From Polycladomyces zharkentensis (GTDB lineage Bacteria > Bacillota > Bacilli > Thermoactinomycetales > JIR-001), in assembly GCF_016938855.1 (NCBI RefSeq), contig NZ_JAFHAP010000014.1, positions 1 to 64,000 on the forward strand: a DNA stretch of 64,000 nucleotides, in the 5' to 3' direction. Position numbers and translations under genes: made by a program. Shown piece after piece: positions 45,418 through 54,598 of this stretch (position 1 is the stretch's first letter; every line of letters starts with the position of its first letter). The notes beneath the pieces were generated by a model. It had not been told where the DNA came from and ran no database searches. It saw nothing but the letters and a program-made list of their open reading frames with translations.

Positions 45418-47886
45418 TCAAAATGCCGCTGCTTGCGGGCGTTCAACACGAGACACTCCGGACAGACGGATCGTCGCCCATTCCGGTGTGTAGTGATCCA
45501 CCTTGGACACGACGACCGTCATATCGTCGTCGATGTTCCCCCCATTTCCTCGTACGACCTGTTCCAGCAGGCAGTCCGCAAATGATTGCGGGTCTTTGGT
45601 ATCAATCTCGGCGATCAGGCGTTTGAGGTGCAACTCTTTGTTGTGCGCATGACGCGGCGCATCCAATACACCGTCCGTCACCATGATCAACAGATCACCC
45701 GGTTGAAGCTGCTTTTCCAACGGCTCCACATCGATATTGCGCAAAATCCCGATCGGCGGATTGCCGGCCGACAGGGTGATCACTTCTTTGCCCCGTTTGA
45801 TAAAGCCGGGTGTGGAACCGATCTTCAAAAACCGGGTGTTCGCGTCTTTCAAATCGATGATCGCCAGATCGATCGTGGCAAACATCTCGTCAGTGGATCG
45901 CAAGCCCAAGATGGCGTTGACCGTCTCCACCGCTTTTTTCTCGTCCATCCCCGCTTGCAGCAGTCGTCGGAGCAATCCGAGGGCTGCATGACTCTCTTCC
46001 TGGGCGCGCTGGCCGTTGCCCATACCGTCGCTCAAGGCCACCGCATACTTCCCTGTTCCCAGATTCATGTAGCAATAACTGTCGCCGGACAACCAGTGTC
46101 CCCCCTTGGCGGCGCCCGCCACACCGGTCTTGATCTCGTAGCGTTGGGCCGATCCCAACGTGACGACAGTTCCCGATGTCCTGCCCTGGATGACCTTTCG
46201 GTAAACGGCGATGGGTTCACCGATGATTTCCGTCAACAACGGCGCGATCAGCTTCCGGCACTCATCCAGTGCATCGCCGTGCGGCAGTGTAACTTCTATT
46301 TCCACCTTCCCTTCCTCCAAACTGATCACTTCCACCCGCTGGATGGAAAGACCCAATTCTTCCAGCGCCAGCTGTATCTGCTCTTCTTGTGCGGCGAGCA
46401 CTTGTGCTTCCCGCCGGATGTCTTCGGCCAAATCGCGCATCACACCTGCCACGCCTTCCAACTGTTCAGACACCAACCGGCGTGCTTCCCGGACCTGCTC
46501 CCGCCAATACAGGTCGTGCTCATACAAATCGTACCGCTCTTGGATCAGCGCCAACACCTTGTCCGCTTTGACGCAATGCTCGCTCCACGACCGCGGTGTC
46601 CGGAGCTGGCGATCTTTTGGATGCATTTCCACCATCGCCATCAAATCGGTCATTCCCTGATACGTTTTCATCATGTCACGCTCCCAGCATTGCCGGTATC
46701 GGTGACACGATTTGCATGTCTTTTCCGTCACATCTCCGAGAAAACGGCTGAAGTGAGCAGTCTCCTGTTGCCGCTGCAAACCGGGGTCCTCCCGGAAACT
46801 GCGGGCCAGCTCCACGAAGAGTTCGGTAAACTGATCCACTTTGGCGGCAGTCACATCGCGCAAACGGCGCACATACTCCTGTTGGGAGTGCTGATATTCG
46901 TCCGTCCCGGGGATATGACGGGAAATCACTTTGAAAAAGGCGGACGGAGTCAGCCACAACAAGACGATCGCGCTCGCCGACTCGGCAAGAGAAATCCAGG
47001 CATGCCATTTCCCTCCCGCATACAGTGACAAAATGGCGGTACCCAGTATGAACCCCACCGTCACACCCCATCGCTTGCCTTCCCGGAAAAGTCCGGCCAA
47101 CAATCCGGCGAATGCCAGCAAACTGATCTCTCCAAGCGAACGGGGGTCGGACAGGCTGAGAATCATCCCGTTCACCACTCCGACAGCCGCACCCGTCATG
47201 CCGCCACCCACCAGCGCCAGCACGAGAATGACATACCGGGACAACACATGGACCGCCGACACGCCTGCTGCCGCCCATCCCATCGCTCCCGTCATCACCG
47301 AGCCGATCAATATGACGAGGCAGATCATCTCGTCTTGGCGAAGGGCCATCCTTTTTCGGCGCACGGTGAAAAAGGGCAACGACTGAACGAAAATAAACGA
47401 GAGAATGAAGCTCAGCAATACGTCGATTCCGGCCATCATCGCTTGGTACGGTGTCCATCCGCTCCACCAGAAGCGTAACAGGTGGACCCCTGCGCTCGTA
47501 GTCAGCACGACAAAAGGGACGTAATTGATCTGTCCCCTTTTCACCCAGGCAAAGATCTTCTGAATCACCAAAAACAGAATAAGTCCTGCGGCTGTTTGTG
47601 CCGTGTGTACAGGTTCCCTGGTTGCCGCTCCCGCCATCAGTGCCACAGCCACGGCCGGCCACTGCCTGCGCGACAGTTGGTAGACAACGGCAAGATAGGC
47701 GACGGAAAACGGAGATACGGCGTCCAACATCACGGCCCGTCCGAAAAGAAAGCCCATCAGCATGAGTGGGAGGTTCCACACACGCGACCATCGCCTAAGC
47801 TTTTGCTTGGTGTCGGGGCTTAAGCGAAACGCTTTTCCGATCGGCCGCATCCAGGTCATCCCCACATCCATCCATCGCATTTGCAT
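45418..47886 (-). CDS. spoIIE: stage II sporulation protein E (PP2C phosphatase)
   Basis: The product has 822 residues, close to B. subtilis SpoIIE. ATG 47886 has AAAGG about 10 nt upstream. About ten hydrophobic helices fill residues 30-320. A regulatory region follows (about 320-590, with CKSCHRYRQCW). The PP2C phosphatase starts near 600 (VALSDGMGNG, then MVTDGVLDA). It dephosphorylates SpoIIAA to free sigma-F in the forespore and links to FtsZ at the polar septum. The promoter has the Spo0A-type wide spacing. Confidence 0.96.
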   Translation of the reverse strand: MQMRWMDVGMTWMRPIGKAFRLSPDTKQKLRRWSRVWNLPLMLMGFLFGRAVMLDAVSPFSVAYLAVVYQLSRRQWPAVAVALMAGAATREPVHTAQTAAGLILFLVIQKIFAWVKRGQINYVPFVVLTTSAGVHLLRFWWSGWTPYQAMMAGIDVLLSFILSFIFVQSLPFFTVRRKRMALRQDEMICLVILIGSVMTGAMGWAAAGVSAVHVLSRYVILVLALVGGGMTGAAVGVVNGMILSLSDPRSLGEISLLAFAGLLAGLFREGKRWGVTVGFILGTAILSLYAGGKWHAWISLAESASAIVLLWLTPSAFFKVISRHIPGTDEYQHSQQEYVRRLRDVTAAKVDQFTELFVELARSFREDPGLQRQQETAHFSRFLGDVTEKTCKSCHRYRQCWERDMMKTYQGMTDLMAMVEMHPKDRQLRTPRSWSEHCVKADKVLALIQERYDLYEHDLYWREQVREARRLVSEQLEGVAGVMRDLAEDIRREAQVLAAQEEQIQLALEELGLSIQRVEVISLEEGKVEIEVTLPHGDALDECRKLIAPLLTEIIGEPIAVYRKVIQGRTSGTVVTLGSAQRYEIKTGVAGAAKGGHWLSGDSYCYMNLGTGKYAVALSDGMGNGQRAQEESHAALGLLRRLLQAGMDEKKAVETVNAILGLRSTDEMFATIDLAIIDLKDANTRFLKIGSTPGFIKRGKEVITLSAGNPPIGILRNIDVEPLEKQLQPGDLLIMVTDGVLDAPRHAHNKELHLKRLIAEIDTKDPQSFADCLLEQVVRGNGGNIDDDMTVVVSKVDHYTPEWATIRLSGVSRVERPQAAAF

Positions 47887-47920
47887 CCATCCCACACCTT
47901 TCTTGGCTCGTGTGCCACCC

Positions 47921-47953
47921 ATTATAGCGGGGCGAGGATGGGAAAGTTTGTCA
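47921..47953 (-). promoter_or_regulatory. spoIIE promoter with 21-bp spacer
   Basis: The minus strand reads TGACAA (47953-47948), 21 nt, TATAAT (47926-47921). The unusually wide spacer is the known feature of the Spo0A-activated sigma-A spoIIE promoter in B. subtilis. Confidence 0.6.
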
Positions 47954-47964
47954 CAATGCGAAGG

Positions 47965-47988
47965 TTGTCCAAAAAAATATTCCGACAA
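47965..47988. promoter_or_regulatory. two facing Spo0A-box-like sites upstream of spoIIE
   Basis: TTGTCCAAA on the plus strand (47965-47973) and TTGTCGGAA on the minus strand (47988-47980) each differ by about one base from the 0A box TTGTCGAA. They lie 12-35 nt upstream of the -35. Confidence 0.5.
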
Positions 47989-48050
47989 CATTTGAAAAAG
48001 GCATGCTTCCCACAGCTCCGGTTGAAAACGCCGATTCGTTTTTCCTTGCG

Positions 48051-48084
48051 AAAAAAACAATCCCCCGCCATTTGTCGGCGGAGG
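48051..48084 (-). terminator. terminator of the DUF402 gene
   Basis: CCTCCGCC/GGCGGGGG stem (48062-48084, minus strand), followed by ATTGTTTTTTT. Confidence 0.8.
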
Positions 48085-48207
48085 GCGGTATTTTTATGTA
48101 TCACCTTGTCGATATCGAGGACGAATGTCTTGGCTTTGACAAAACTTCTCAATTCATACCAAAACCGCAGCGGCTGAGGGACCGGTTTGTCGAGAGGAAG
48201 CGACGGC

Positions 48208-48681
48208 TTATCCTTCTTCCAAGGGGAACATCGTGGCTTCAGCCAGGTACGTTGGAATAAACTTCTGTTGGGTCTGCAGACGGATCATTTTATCCAGGGT
48301 ACGCAATGCATGCACTTGCTGGCGTCGTTTGAGCTGTCCTTTTTCGATCGCCGTTGCAAATTCGTCAATATCGATCACATGGTAGCGACCGTCAGGATAA
48401 ACGATCACGTCCAACAACAGGTCGACCATGACGTACCGCGTGCGTCCCACCTGCCGCATATCCATCACGTCACAGTAATAGTACATGAATTCCCCGTTAC
48501 GTTGAAACACCTTGGAGATGGTGTATCCCTTGCGGACGAAATAATACGTCAGAAAAATCCGCTTGCCGTCGGGGTTGGGATATTGGGTCGCGAAGCAGTG
48601 ACGTCCCCGCCAGTCCCTCACCTTTTCTGTATAGGTTTTGTTGATTGTTGTGAATTTAATCTTCTTGATAGAGACATTCAC
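48208..48681 (-). CDS. DUF402 family protein (NtdP/FAU-1-like fold)
   Basis: The product has 157 residues. Start GTG 48681 has GGGAG 7 nt upstream. The DUF402 core is visible: YYYCDVMDMRQ and YVMVDLLLDVIVYPDG followed by HVIDIDEF, with acidic residues that bind metal in related nucleoside tri/diphosphatases and RNases. Exact substrate is unknown. It lies just after the tRNA operon and before spoIIE on the same strand. Confidence 0.8.
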   Translation of the reverse strand: MNVSIKKIKFTTINKTYTEKVRDWRGRHCFATQYPNPDGKRIFLTYYFVRKGYTISKVFQRNGEFMYYYCDVMDMRQVGRTRYVMVDLLLDVIVYPDGRYHVIDIDEFATAIEKGQLKRRQQVHALRTLDKMIRLQTQQKFIPTYLAEATMFPLEEG

Positions 48682-48762
48682 AATACCACTCCCACCAGCC
48701 GCTGTTTGACGGCCCCGGATTCCCGGCGGACGCGCCTCGGAACGGACCGGCTTTCAGGATAA

Positions 48763-48811
48763 ATAAAAAAAGGCGAATGGCGCCCTTATGATGAAGGGCC
48801 GTTCCCTCGCC
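48763..48811 (-). terminator. terminator of the tRNA operon
   Basis: A nested stem (GGCGA...TCGCC outside, GGCCCTT...AAGGGCGCC inside) is followed on the minus strand by TTTTTTTATTT. It lies 16 nt after tRNA-Met. Confidence 0.8.
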
Positions 48812-48827
48812 TTCCCCTCTCCACATT

Positions 48828-48904
48828 TGGTAGCGGCGGAGGGCCTCGAACCCCCGACCTCACGGGTATGAACCGTACGCTCTAGCCAACTGAGCTACGC
48901 CGCC
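48828..48904 (-). tRNA. tRNA-Met (CAT), elongator
   Basis: The 77-nt cloverleaf starts GGCGGCGTAGCTCAG, has anticodon CAT within GGTTCATACC, a T-arm GGGGGTTCGAGGCCC and encoded CCA. It closely matches B. subtilis elongator tRNA-Met, with a G1-U72 wobble pair. Confidence 0.95.
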
Positions 48905-48943
48905 ACATGATCAGTAAGAGGATCCCCCTTACCGGGATATGTT

Positions 48944-49019
<76 letters not shown>

Positions 49020-49088
49020 TCGGTTGCGAACAGCTTCTATTATATAAACCCTCCGCAACCTTGTCAAGCATGAAATCCCGATATTTCC

Positions 49089-50384
49089 TCAGTCAATATT
49101 TGGATCATGCGGCGGATACAATAAATACTTACTCCGCATTTGCCGGAAGGATTCCAGTCCCTTTTTCCATTGGGCGGCGATTTCACGAGCGGGAACGCCC
49201 GCGTCAATTTGCTTGCGGACCTGATCCGTTCCCGTCAGTTTGTCAATCCAGTACGGTTCCTGCGTTTCCCGCCAAGCAAACTGGTCGGGATACAGTTGCT
49301 TCACTGTTTGGATGAGTGTCAATCCGGTCAACACCGGATCAAACGTACGGGGATCCTCCACGTAAACCTGCACGCCGCCGACCGTCTTCCCCGTATATTT
49401 GGAAAACGTGGGGGTGAAATACGCCTCCCTGAACGACACCCCCGGCAAATTTGCCCGATTCAGTGCATCCGCCAATTTCCATCCTTCGATATAAGGTGCG
49501 CCGATCAACTCGAACGGACGGGTCGTGCCCCGGCCTTCCGACAGGTTGGTTCCCTCGATCAATCCCATGCCCGGATAAACCGTGGCCGTATCCAGTGTCG
49601 GCATGTTGGGGGACGGCGGAACCCAAGGCAGCCCTGTCTGATCGTACCATTGATTGCGCGTCCATCCTTTCATCCGGATCACCGTCAGTCGCGCCCGTTT
49701 TCCTCCCGTTTCCTCAGGCAGGAATTCCCCGTTGAACAACTGGGCCAATTCTCCCACCGTCATCCCGTGGCGGAGCGGGATCGGAAACAAACCGACAAAG
49801 GAACGGTATGCGGGGGCCAACACCGGCCCCTCCACCTTTTCCCCGCCGATCGGATTGGGACGGTCCAGCACGATAAACGGGATGTCTGCCTTGGCCGCCG
49901 CCTCCATGGCGTAAGCCATCGTATAGATGTAGGTGTAAAAACGGGTTCCCACATCCTGGATATCAAACACCAGCACATCGACACCATCAAACAACGGGAC
50001 CATCTCATCCGGCGTTTTACCGTACAGATTGACGAACGGCAATCCTGTTCGCGGATCTACAAAGGAGCCGGGAGTTTGACCAGCCTGCTCCGTCCCGCGG
50101 ACACCATGCTCCGGTCCATACACCTTCACGACACGGATCCCCTTGGCCAGCATGGCATCCAATCCGTGTTGGTAATCTCTGGTCATGCCAGTCGGGTTGG
50201 TGATCAGTCCGACGCGTTTCCCGGCGAGGGATTCCGGGTGTTCCAACAAGATTTCCAATCCCGTTTTCACATGACCCCGGTGATGGCTGGTCAAGGATTC
50301 TGCTCCGTCGGCCACTTCAGAACCCATCATGCCCAAGGAAAGCAAACCGATCATGGCCATGCTCAGCCAACGTTTGACGTGCAT
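49089..50384 (-). CDS. namZ: exo-beta-N-acetylmuramidase NamZ-like (DUF1343), secreted
   Basis: The product has 431 residues. ATG 50384 follows GGGGGAG. A signal peptide (about 1-29, AMIGLLSLGMM) leads to the DUF1343 domain with KRVGLITNPTG, PEHGVRGTEQAG and FDIQDVGTRFYTY, plus a C-terminal region ending near the stop. B. subtilis NamZ (YbbC) releases MurNAc from peptidoglycan fragments, so cell-wall recycling is likely. It sits where B. subtilis has yabR, between divIC and the tRNAs. Confidence 0.88.
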   Translation of the reverse strand: MHVKRWLSMAMIGLLSLGMMGSEVADGAESLTSHHRGHVKTGLEILLEHPESLAGKRVGLITNPTGMTRDYQHGLDAMLAKGIRVVKVYGPEHGVRGTEQAGQTPGSFVDPRTGLPFVNLYGKTPDEMVPLFDGVDVLVFDIQDVGTRFYTYIYTMAYAMEAAAKADIPFIVLDRPNPIGGEKVEGPVLAPAYRSFVGLFPIPLRHGMTVGELAQLFNGEFLPEETGGKRARLTVIRMKGWTRNQWYDQTGLPWVPPSPNMPTLDTATVYPGMGLIEGTNLSEGRGTTRPFELIGAPYIEGWKLADALNRANLPGVSFREAYFTPTFSKYTGKTVGGVQVYVEDPRTFDPVLTGLTLIQTVKQLYPDQFAWRETQEPYWIDKLTGTDQVRKQIDAGVPAREIAAQWKKGLESFRQMRSKYLLYPPHDPNID

Positions 50385-50792
50385 CCCACGTCTCCCCCTT
50401 CCGAACAAGACGGTGGTGTGGTTTCAGCTTATTCCGCCCGGCAGTTCCTCGAAACAGTTCTCCGTCATATGCGGGGAATCCTGCTGATTGCCAAAACCTT
50501 TCCATGATCGGTGCAGAAAACGGTCCCACTCCTTCGTCATTCTCCCCGATTTACTCCATAAAAAAACCCGCCGCGGTTTGGCAGCGGTTCGAATGATGAA
50601 GCTTCTGCATCCCCCTTTTGGGGAAAAGTCCCATTTACCATGGGAACCGTGGTTCCCACAATTGGATGGCAAACTCCATGAGGGCTCCGATTCCCGTCTG
50701 CGCTCCGCAGCAACAGCGTTCGTCGCTCCGGGACATTCGGCCTCCGCTCTTACAAGGATGTGGCCGTTTCTGCGTGACGGGATTACCCTCGC
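50385..50792. other. non-coding gap between divIC and namZ
   Basis: No gene seen. It holds a perfect palindrome TGGGAACC-GT-GGTTCCCA (50641-50658), and an A-run next to CCGCCGCGGTTTGGCAGCGG (about 50562-50590) that may form a weak terminator. No clear family repeat was found. Confidence 0.4.
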
Positions 50793-51176
50793 TCATTTCG
50801 GTGTGAGATAAAGTTCCTCCCGATCGTCTTTTGTATAGCCCAATTTTCTGGCCATCTCATCCATGTACGTATCCGTCTGCATCTGCCGGATTTGTTCCCG
50901 CAGTTGCTTCTGGCGCGCTTGCAGTGCGGAGATTTGTGCCCTCTTCTGTGCCAATGCAGCTTCGGCTTCCGAAATTCGTCCCGTCTGGATGATCAGTTCG
51001 ACGAGAAACCAGACGAGAAACGTGCACATGATCGCCAACCACGCCAATCGACGCCGTCGCGCTTTCGGGGAAATCGGCCGGTGGTCGAGACGATCGGACG
51101 ATGAAGTTTGTGCCGTTTTCTGGGGTCGAAACGTCACAACATTGTTCGCGGCAGGTTTTCGGATCATGGGCATCAT
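50793..51176 (-). CDS. divIC: septum formation initiator DivIC (FtsL/DivIC family)
   Basis: The product has 127 residues. The ATG overlaps the yabQ stop (ATGA), with GGGGG upstream. It has a short cytoplasmic N-terminus, one membrane helix (about 44-64, LAWLAIMCTFLVWFLVELII) and an external coiled coil (ISEAEAALAQKRAQISALQA...), ending in the family motif LGYTKDDREELYL. It works with FtsL and DivIB at the division septum. Confidence 0.92.
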   Translation of the reverse strand: MMPMIRKPAANNVVTFRPQKTAQTSSSDRLDHRPISPKARRRRLAWLAIMCTFLVWFLVELIIQTGRISEAEAALAQKRAQISALQARQKQLREQIRQMQTDTYMDEMARKLGYTKDDREELYLTPK

Positions 51177-51757
51177 CCCCCTTTCCCCCTGTTTATGGAA
51201 AACAGGCGAGTTATCCGGTGCCATGCCGAACGGACCCAATTCAGGCAAGGAATGATACGGGGCCGGACATACCGGGTCCAGGGACGGATCAGCCAGACAT
51301 CGGCGATCGTGATCCGCCGGATGATCCGAAGAAGCATGAGGAGCAAACGAATCGTCCAGGCCCCCGTGAAGCACAAGGCCGTCCATGCGTATGTGAGCGG
51401 CACCCAGAATGTGACATACAGCGTGCGGAGCACAATGCGGATCATCCACTCTGCCAAGCGGATCGTCCAGGAGATCAGCCGGATCATCGTCCGGCTCATC
51501 CAGAAATAGTAAAGCACAACCCCGAGGATGACAGCGAGGAAGACATAAAAGCGGAGCACACCCCAATTGCTCCACATCAGCAAGCCAAAAACCAAGCCCG
51601 CGGCCACTGTCCAATATAACAGGTCGATGAGCGAAACCACCCATCCTTTGAACCGGAACCGGCCTTTTATCACACGATAGATGTCCAGCAAGACGCCGAG
51701 GATGATCCCGGATGCGGTCATCCAGCCCATCGTCAGCCATTGCGCTTCGAGACTCAC
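51173..51757 (-). CDS. yabQ: spore cortex protein YabQ
   Basis: The product has 194 residues. GTG start overlaps the yabP stop (GTGA). Three N-terminal membrane helices carry ASGIILGVLLDIYRV, WVVSLIDLLYWTVAAGLVFGLL and LRFYVFLAVILGVVLYYF, the YabQ pattern. A longer amphipathic C-terminus follows. YabQ is a mother-cell membrane protein needed for cortex formation in B. subtilis. Confidence 0.88.
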   Translation of the reverse strand: MSLEAQWLTMGWMTASGIILGVLLDIYRVIKGRFRFKGWVVSLIDLLYWTVAAGLVFGLLMWSNWGVLRFYVFLAVILGVVLYYFWMSRTMIRLISWTIRLAEWMIRIVLRTLYVTFWVPLTYAWTALCFTGAWTIRLLLMLLRIIRRITIADVWLIRPWTRYVRPRIIPCLNWVRSAWHRITRLFSINRGKGG

Positions 51758-52044
51758 CGGAACAACCTGCCCAACAAACCTTTCGTTCTTTCCATGCGGG
51801 TAGTACCGTCATCCAGGTAGCTCATTTCGTAAAAGCTGCCTTCGATCGACACTTTGCCCTGTTCCAAATCCAAACTTTTGATGTGCAGGTTTTGTCCGCG
51901 GATGCCCAAGTAGCCGCACTCCGTATTCAACAGGAATTCCTCGCTGTCAAAACTCTCCACGCTGACCACGCCCGACACGTCCAAAGCGTTTCTCCCGCTC
52001 AGCACCACTTCGTGACGGGCGGCTGTATACAATTCGTCGACCAT
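51754..52044 (-). CDS. yabP: sporulation protein YabP
   Basis: The product has 96 residues. ATG 52044 lies about 10 nt after GAGGGGG; an earlier ATG is less well placed. It is a YabP/YqfC-family beta protein with HEVVLSGRNALDVSGVVSVE and LGIRGQNLHIKSLDLEQG. It partners YabQ in the mother cell. Confidence 0.9.
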   Translation of the reverse strand: MVDELYTAARHEVVLSGRNALDVSGVVSVESFDSEEFLLNTECGYLGIRGQNLHIKSLDLEQGKVSIEGSFYEMSYLDDGTTRMERTKGLLGRLFR

Positions 52045-52422
52045 GGCATGTACCCCCTCTCGGTACATGATATGGACGACGTCAAGATGTTAGAACCAAG
52101 GCTGTGCTTCCTCCTTGATTCAGCTGCGCCTCTTCCCTCCCGCTCCCGGATGGATGGGAGCAAGGCGCTCGCAGGATGCGGGCCGCCCTGAACAAAACCG
52201 ACGAACAACGCCGGACAGACGCGATACCAAGGGGTCTCTGCTCCAGATCGTCCGCATTCCCTTTCCGGTGAGCCCCCTCGGGAAGCCGCTCATGGCCGTC
52301 CGGTTTACTCCGTCCGGACGCGAATCGTTCCCGCACTGTTCCGGTTCTCCGCTCGATCGGGATCAAGTATTTCGTCCACCCAAGGAAAACATCACCGCCT
52401 GACCGAAAAAACAGACTCTATT
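52045..52422. other. non-coding gap between rqcP and yabP
   Basis: No gene or clear repeat copy seen. Two CCGTCCGG direct repeats lie near 52299-52317. A sigma-E promoter for yabP would be expected here, but I could not place one. Confidence 0.35.
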
Positions 52423-52713
52423 CTAAGACACTTCTTCCGTCTCGTCCGAAGATGTTTCCGACAGTGTCTCCTCCGATACGATCGTGTACATCTGGCTGGC
52501 TTCCGATTTCCGGGAGGTTTCCGCAATGGAGTCAACGCGGACCGTGAGCAGTTTTTTGCCGAAGCGAATGGTGAGTTGGTCGCCGACGGAGACGTTGGTG
52601 CCCGCTTTGGCGGGGCGGCCATTGACCTGTACGCGGCCTTGGTCGCACACTTCTTTGGCCAACGTCCGCCGCTTCACCAAACGGGACACCTTGAGAAACT
52701 TATCCAGCCGCAT
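52423..52713 (-). CDS. rqcP: S4-domain ribosome quality-control factor RqcP (YabO)
   Basis: The product has 96 residues. It is a small S4 RNA-binding domain: MRLDKFLKVSRLVKRRTLAK, then DQGRVQVNGRPAKAG and VGDQLTIRFG. A Ser/Glu-rich tail follows. RqcP works with RqcH in adding alanine tails to stalled nascent chains on 50S subunits. It starts 1 nt after the hup stop. Confidence 0.9.
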   Translation of the reverse strand: MRLDKFLKVSRLVKRRTLAKEVCDQGRVQVNGRPAKAGTNVSVGDQLTIRFGKKLLTVRVDSIAETSRKSEASQMYTIVSEETLSETSSDETEEVS

Positions 52714-52714
52714 C

Positions 52715-52987
52715 TTACTTTACGGCTTCTTTCAGCCGGCTGCCTGCACGGAAGGCAGGCACCTGGGATTCCGGAATTTCGATCGTCGCCCCCGTCTGCG
52801 GATTCCGTCCCACTCGCCCGGAACGTTTGCGCGTTTCAAATGTTCCGAAGCCGATCAGTTGGACCTTCTCACCTTCGCTGAGCGCTTGCGTGATTTCATT
52901 TAAAAAATGGTTGATGACCGCTTCAACGTCTTTTTTGGTCATTCCGCTGTTTTGTGCGATGCGGGCAATCAAATCCTGCTTGTTCAC
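52715..52987 (-). CDS. hup: HU-type DNA-binding protein
   Basis: The product has 90 residues. GTG start follows AGGAGG. HU layout: [20 protein letters not shown] helix pair, then [20 protein letters not shown] with the DNA-binding arm, and [15 protein letters not shown]. Unlike in B. subtilis, it lies inside the yabN-yabO interval. Confidence 0.95.
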   Translation of the reverse strand: MNKQDLIARIAQNSGMTKKDVEAVINHFLNEITQALSEGEKVQLIGFGTFETRKRSGRVGRNPQTGATIEIPESQVPAFRAGSRLKEAVK

Positions 52988-53112
52988 TCCACGCTACCTC
53001 CTTTTGTCGGGTACTCACTGGTTTACCATTCTGTGCGGAGAAACAAAATCCTGCCCCATAAATGGAAAAATCCATCTATTTCGGCGGCTCACGGTAATGG
53101 TTTGCCAGAGGA

Positions 53113-54585
53113 TCATCGTTCATCATGCATTTTTTCTTTGGCTTCCTCCCACCAAGCATCCAGCTCTGCCATCGGAATCTCGGACAGCGGTCGTCCGTCC
53201 TCTCTTGCCCGTTTTTCCACCCACTGAAAACGTTTGGTAAACTTGCGGCAGGCCCCGAGCAGCGCTTGTTCGGGGTCCACATCGAAAAAGCGCGCCAGTG
53301 CGGAGATGACGAACAGCAGATCACCCAGTTCTTCTTCCCGGTGAGCGTGGTCTTCCGCCCGGAACAGCTCGTCCAGCTCTTCCATCACCTTGTCTCGAAC
53401 ATCTTCGGACGTTTCCCAATCAAATCCCACCTTGGCCGCCCGTTTCTGCAATGCCATTGAACGAAGCAGCGCGGGGAATTGGGAAGAAACACCGTCCAAC
53501 ACGGACCGGGACTCCGGTTGATCCGCCCGCTCCTGCTGCTTGATTTCGTCCCATTTCCGCTTGACGTCCTCCGCCGTTTCAGCCGAGTCGTCGCCAAATA
53601 CGTGCGGATGGCGGCGGATCAGCTTCTCTGAGAGATTCCCTATCACGTCCCGGATGTCGAATGTTCCTTCCTCCCGGGCAATCTGAGCGTGCAGGACAAC
53701 CTGCAACAGCACGTCTCCCAGTTCGTCCGCCATCGCGTCAGGGTCCTCTTCAGCCAATGCGTCCAAAAACTCATACGCTTCTTCCAGCAGATATTTGCGC
53801 AGACTTTGATGCGTCTGTTTGCGGTCCCACGGACAACCCCCCGGGCCGCGCAAGCGGGCGATGATGTCGGTCAAAGTATCGAAACGACGGTTGAGTACCC
53901 TTGCATCGTCCGTTGGCGGAATGTACAACAGGGTAAGGTTGTCGAACCGCTCCTCGCGATCCAGTTGATACAGCGGAACCGTTTCAATCCGCTCCCTCTC
54001 CTCTACTCCCAGCGCGCTCGCCACCGTAACCGGAAAGTCGTCCGGATAGACTTCCATCAACGTCAGCTTGATGTCGGAAGCGACCATCCGATCGTACACC
54101 TGCGCGATCAGCTGGTGCACCCGCGGATCGAGGCGTTCGGCGGACAGATCGGTCCCGTCCAGGAGGAGGAACCCGTCAATCGGATCAATACCCAGCCGGG
54201 CAAACGCCGCGTCGAGGAAACTGGCGCCTCCGCGTACGTCGACCCGGATGTTGTGTCGGGTGGCTTCCTCCCGCAACAGACGTACCGTCCGTTCCGCCAC
54301 CATCGGGTGTCCAGGCACCGCATACACAACCGGACGGCCCGCTTTGGCCTCGGCCAGCAACCGATCGACGATATCCCGATAGACGGATTCAAAATCGGCG
54401 TGTGCTTCATAGATGGAATCGAAGGTAGCGAAACCAAGGCCACGTTCTTTCAACCAATCGACTACCGGATGGTCTTCTGTTCGAAGCCACAATGCATCCG
54501 CGCGCTCCAAGACCTCCAATGTCCCCATCGGCAAAGCGGATGCATCACCGAAACCCAAACCGACGATGGTAATGGTTCCTTGCAA
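53113..54585 (-). CDS. yabN: fusion of tetrapyrrole-type methylase and MazG pyrophosphohydrolase (YabN)
   Basis: The product has 490 residues. Residues 1-220 are a tetrapyrrole methylase-like domain (ITIVGLGFGDASALPMG, YAVPGHPMVAERT). Residues 235-490 are two MazG modules with GGCPWDRKQTHQSLRKYLLE, AEELGDVLLQVVLHAQIA and a second EELGDLLFVISALAR. MazG hydrolyses nucleoside triphosphates. The fusion is standard in Firmicutes. It lies 13 nt after yabM. Confidence 0.94.
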   Translation of the reverse strand: MQGTITIVGLGFGDASALPMGTLEVLERADALWLRTEDHPVVDWLKERGLGFATFDSIYEAHADFESVYRDIVDRLLAEAKAGRPVVYAVPGHPMVAERTVRLLREEATRHNIRVDVRGGASFLDAAFARLGIDPIDGFLLLDGTDLSAERLDPRVHQLIAQVYDRMVASDIKLTLMEVYPDDFPVTVASALGVEERERIETVPLYQLDREERFDNLTLLYIPPTDDARVLNRRFDTLTDIIARLRGPGGCPWDRKQTHQSLRKYLLEEAYEFLDALAEEDPDAMADELGDVLLQVVLHAQIAREEGTFDIRDVIGNLSEKLIRRHPHVFGDDSAETAEDVKRKWDEIKQQERADQPESRSVLDGVSSQFPALLRSMALQKRAAKVGFDWETSEDVRDKVMEELDELFRAEDHAHREEELGDLLFVISALARFFDVDPEQALLGACRKFTKRFQWVEKRAREDGRPLSEIPMAELDAWWEEAKEKMHDER

Positions 54586-54598
54586 AGGAACTCCCCCT

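Noticed and set aside
50641-50658. Palindrome TGGGAACC-GT-GGTTCCCA as a terminator of namZ or divIC
   Set aside because: It lacks a T-tract and sits mid-gap; recorded only as a palindrome in the gap entry.
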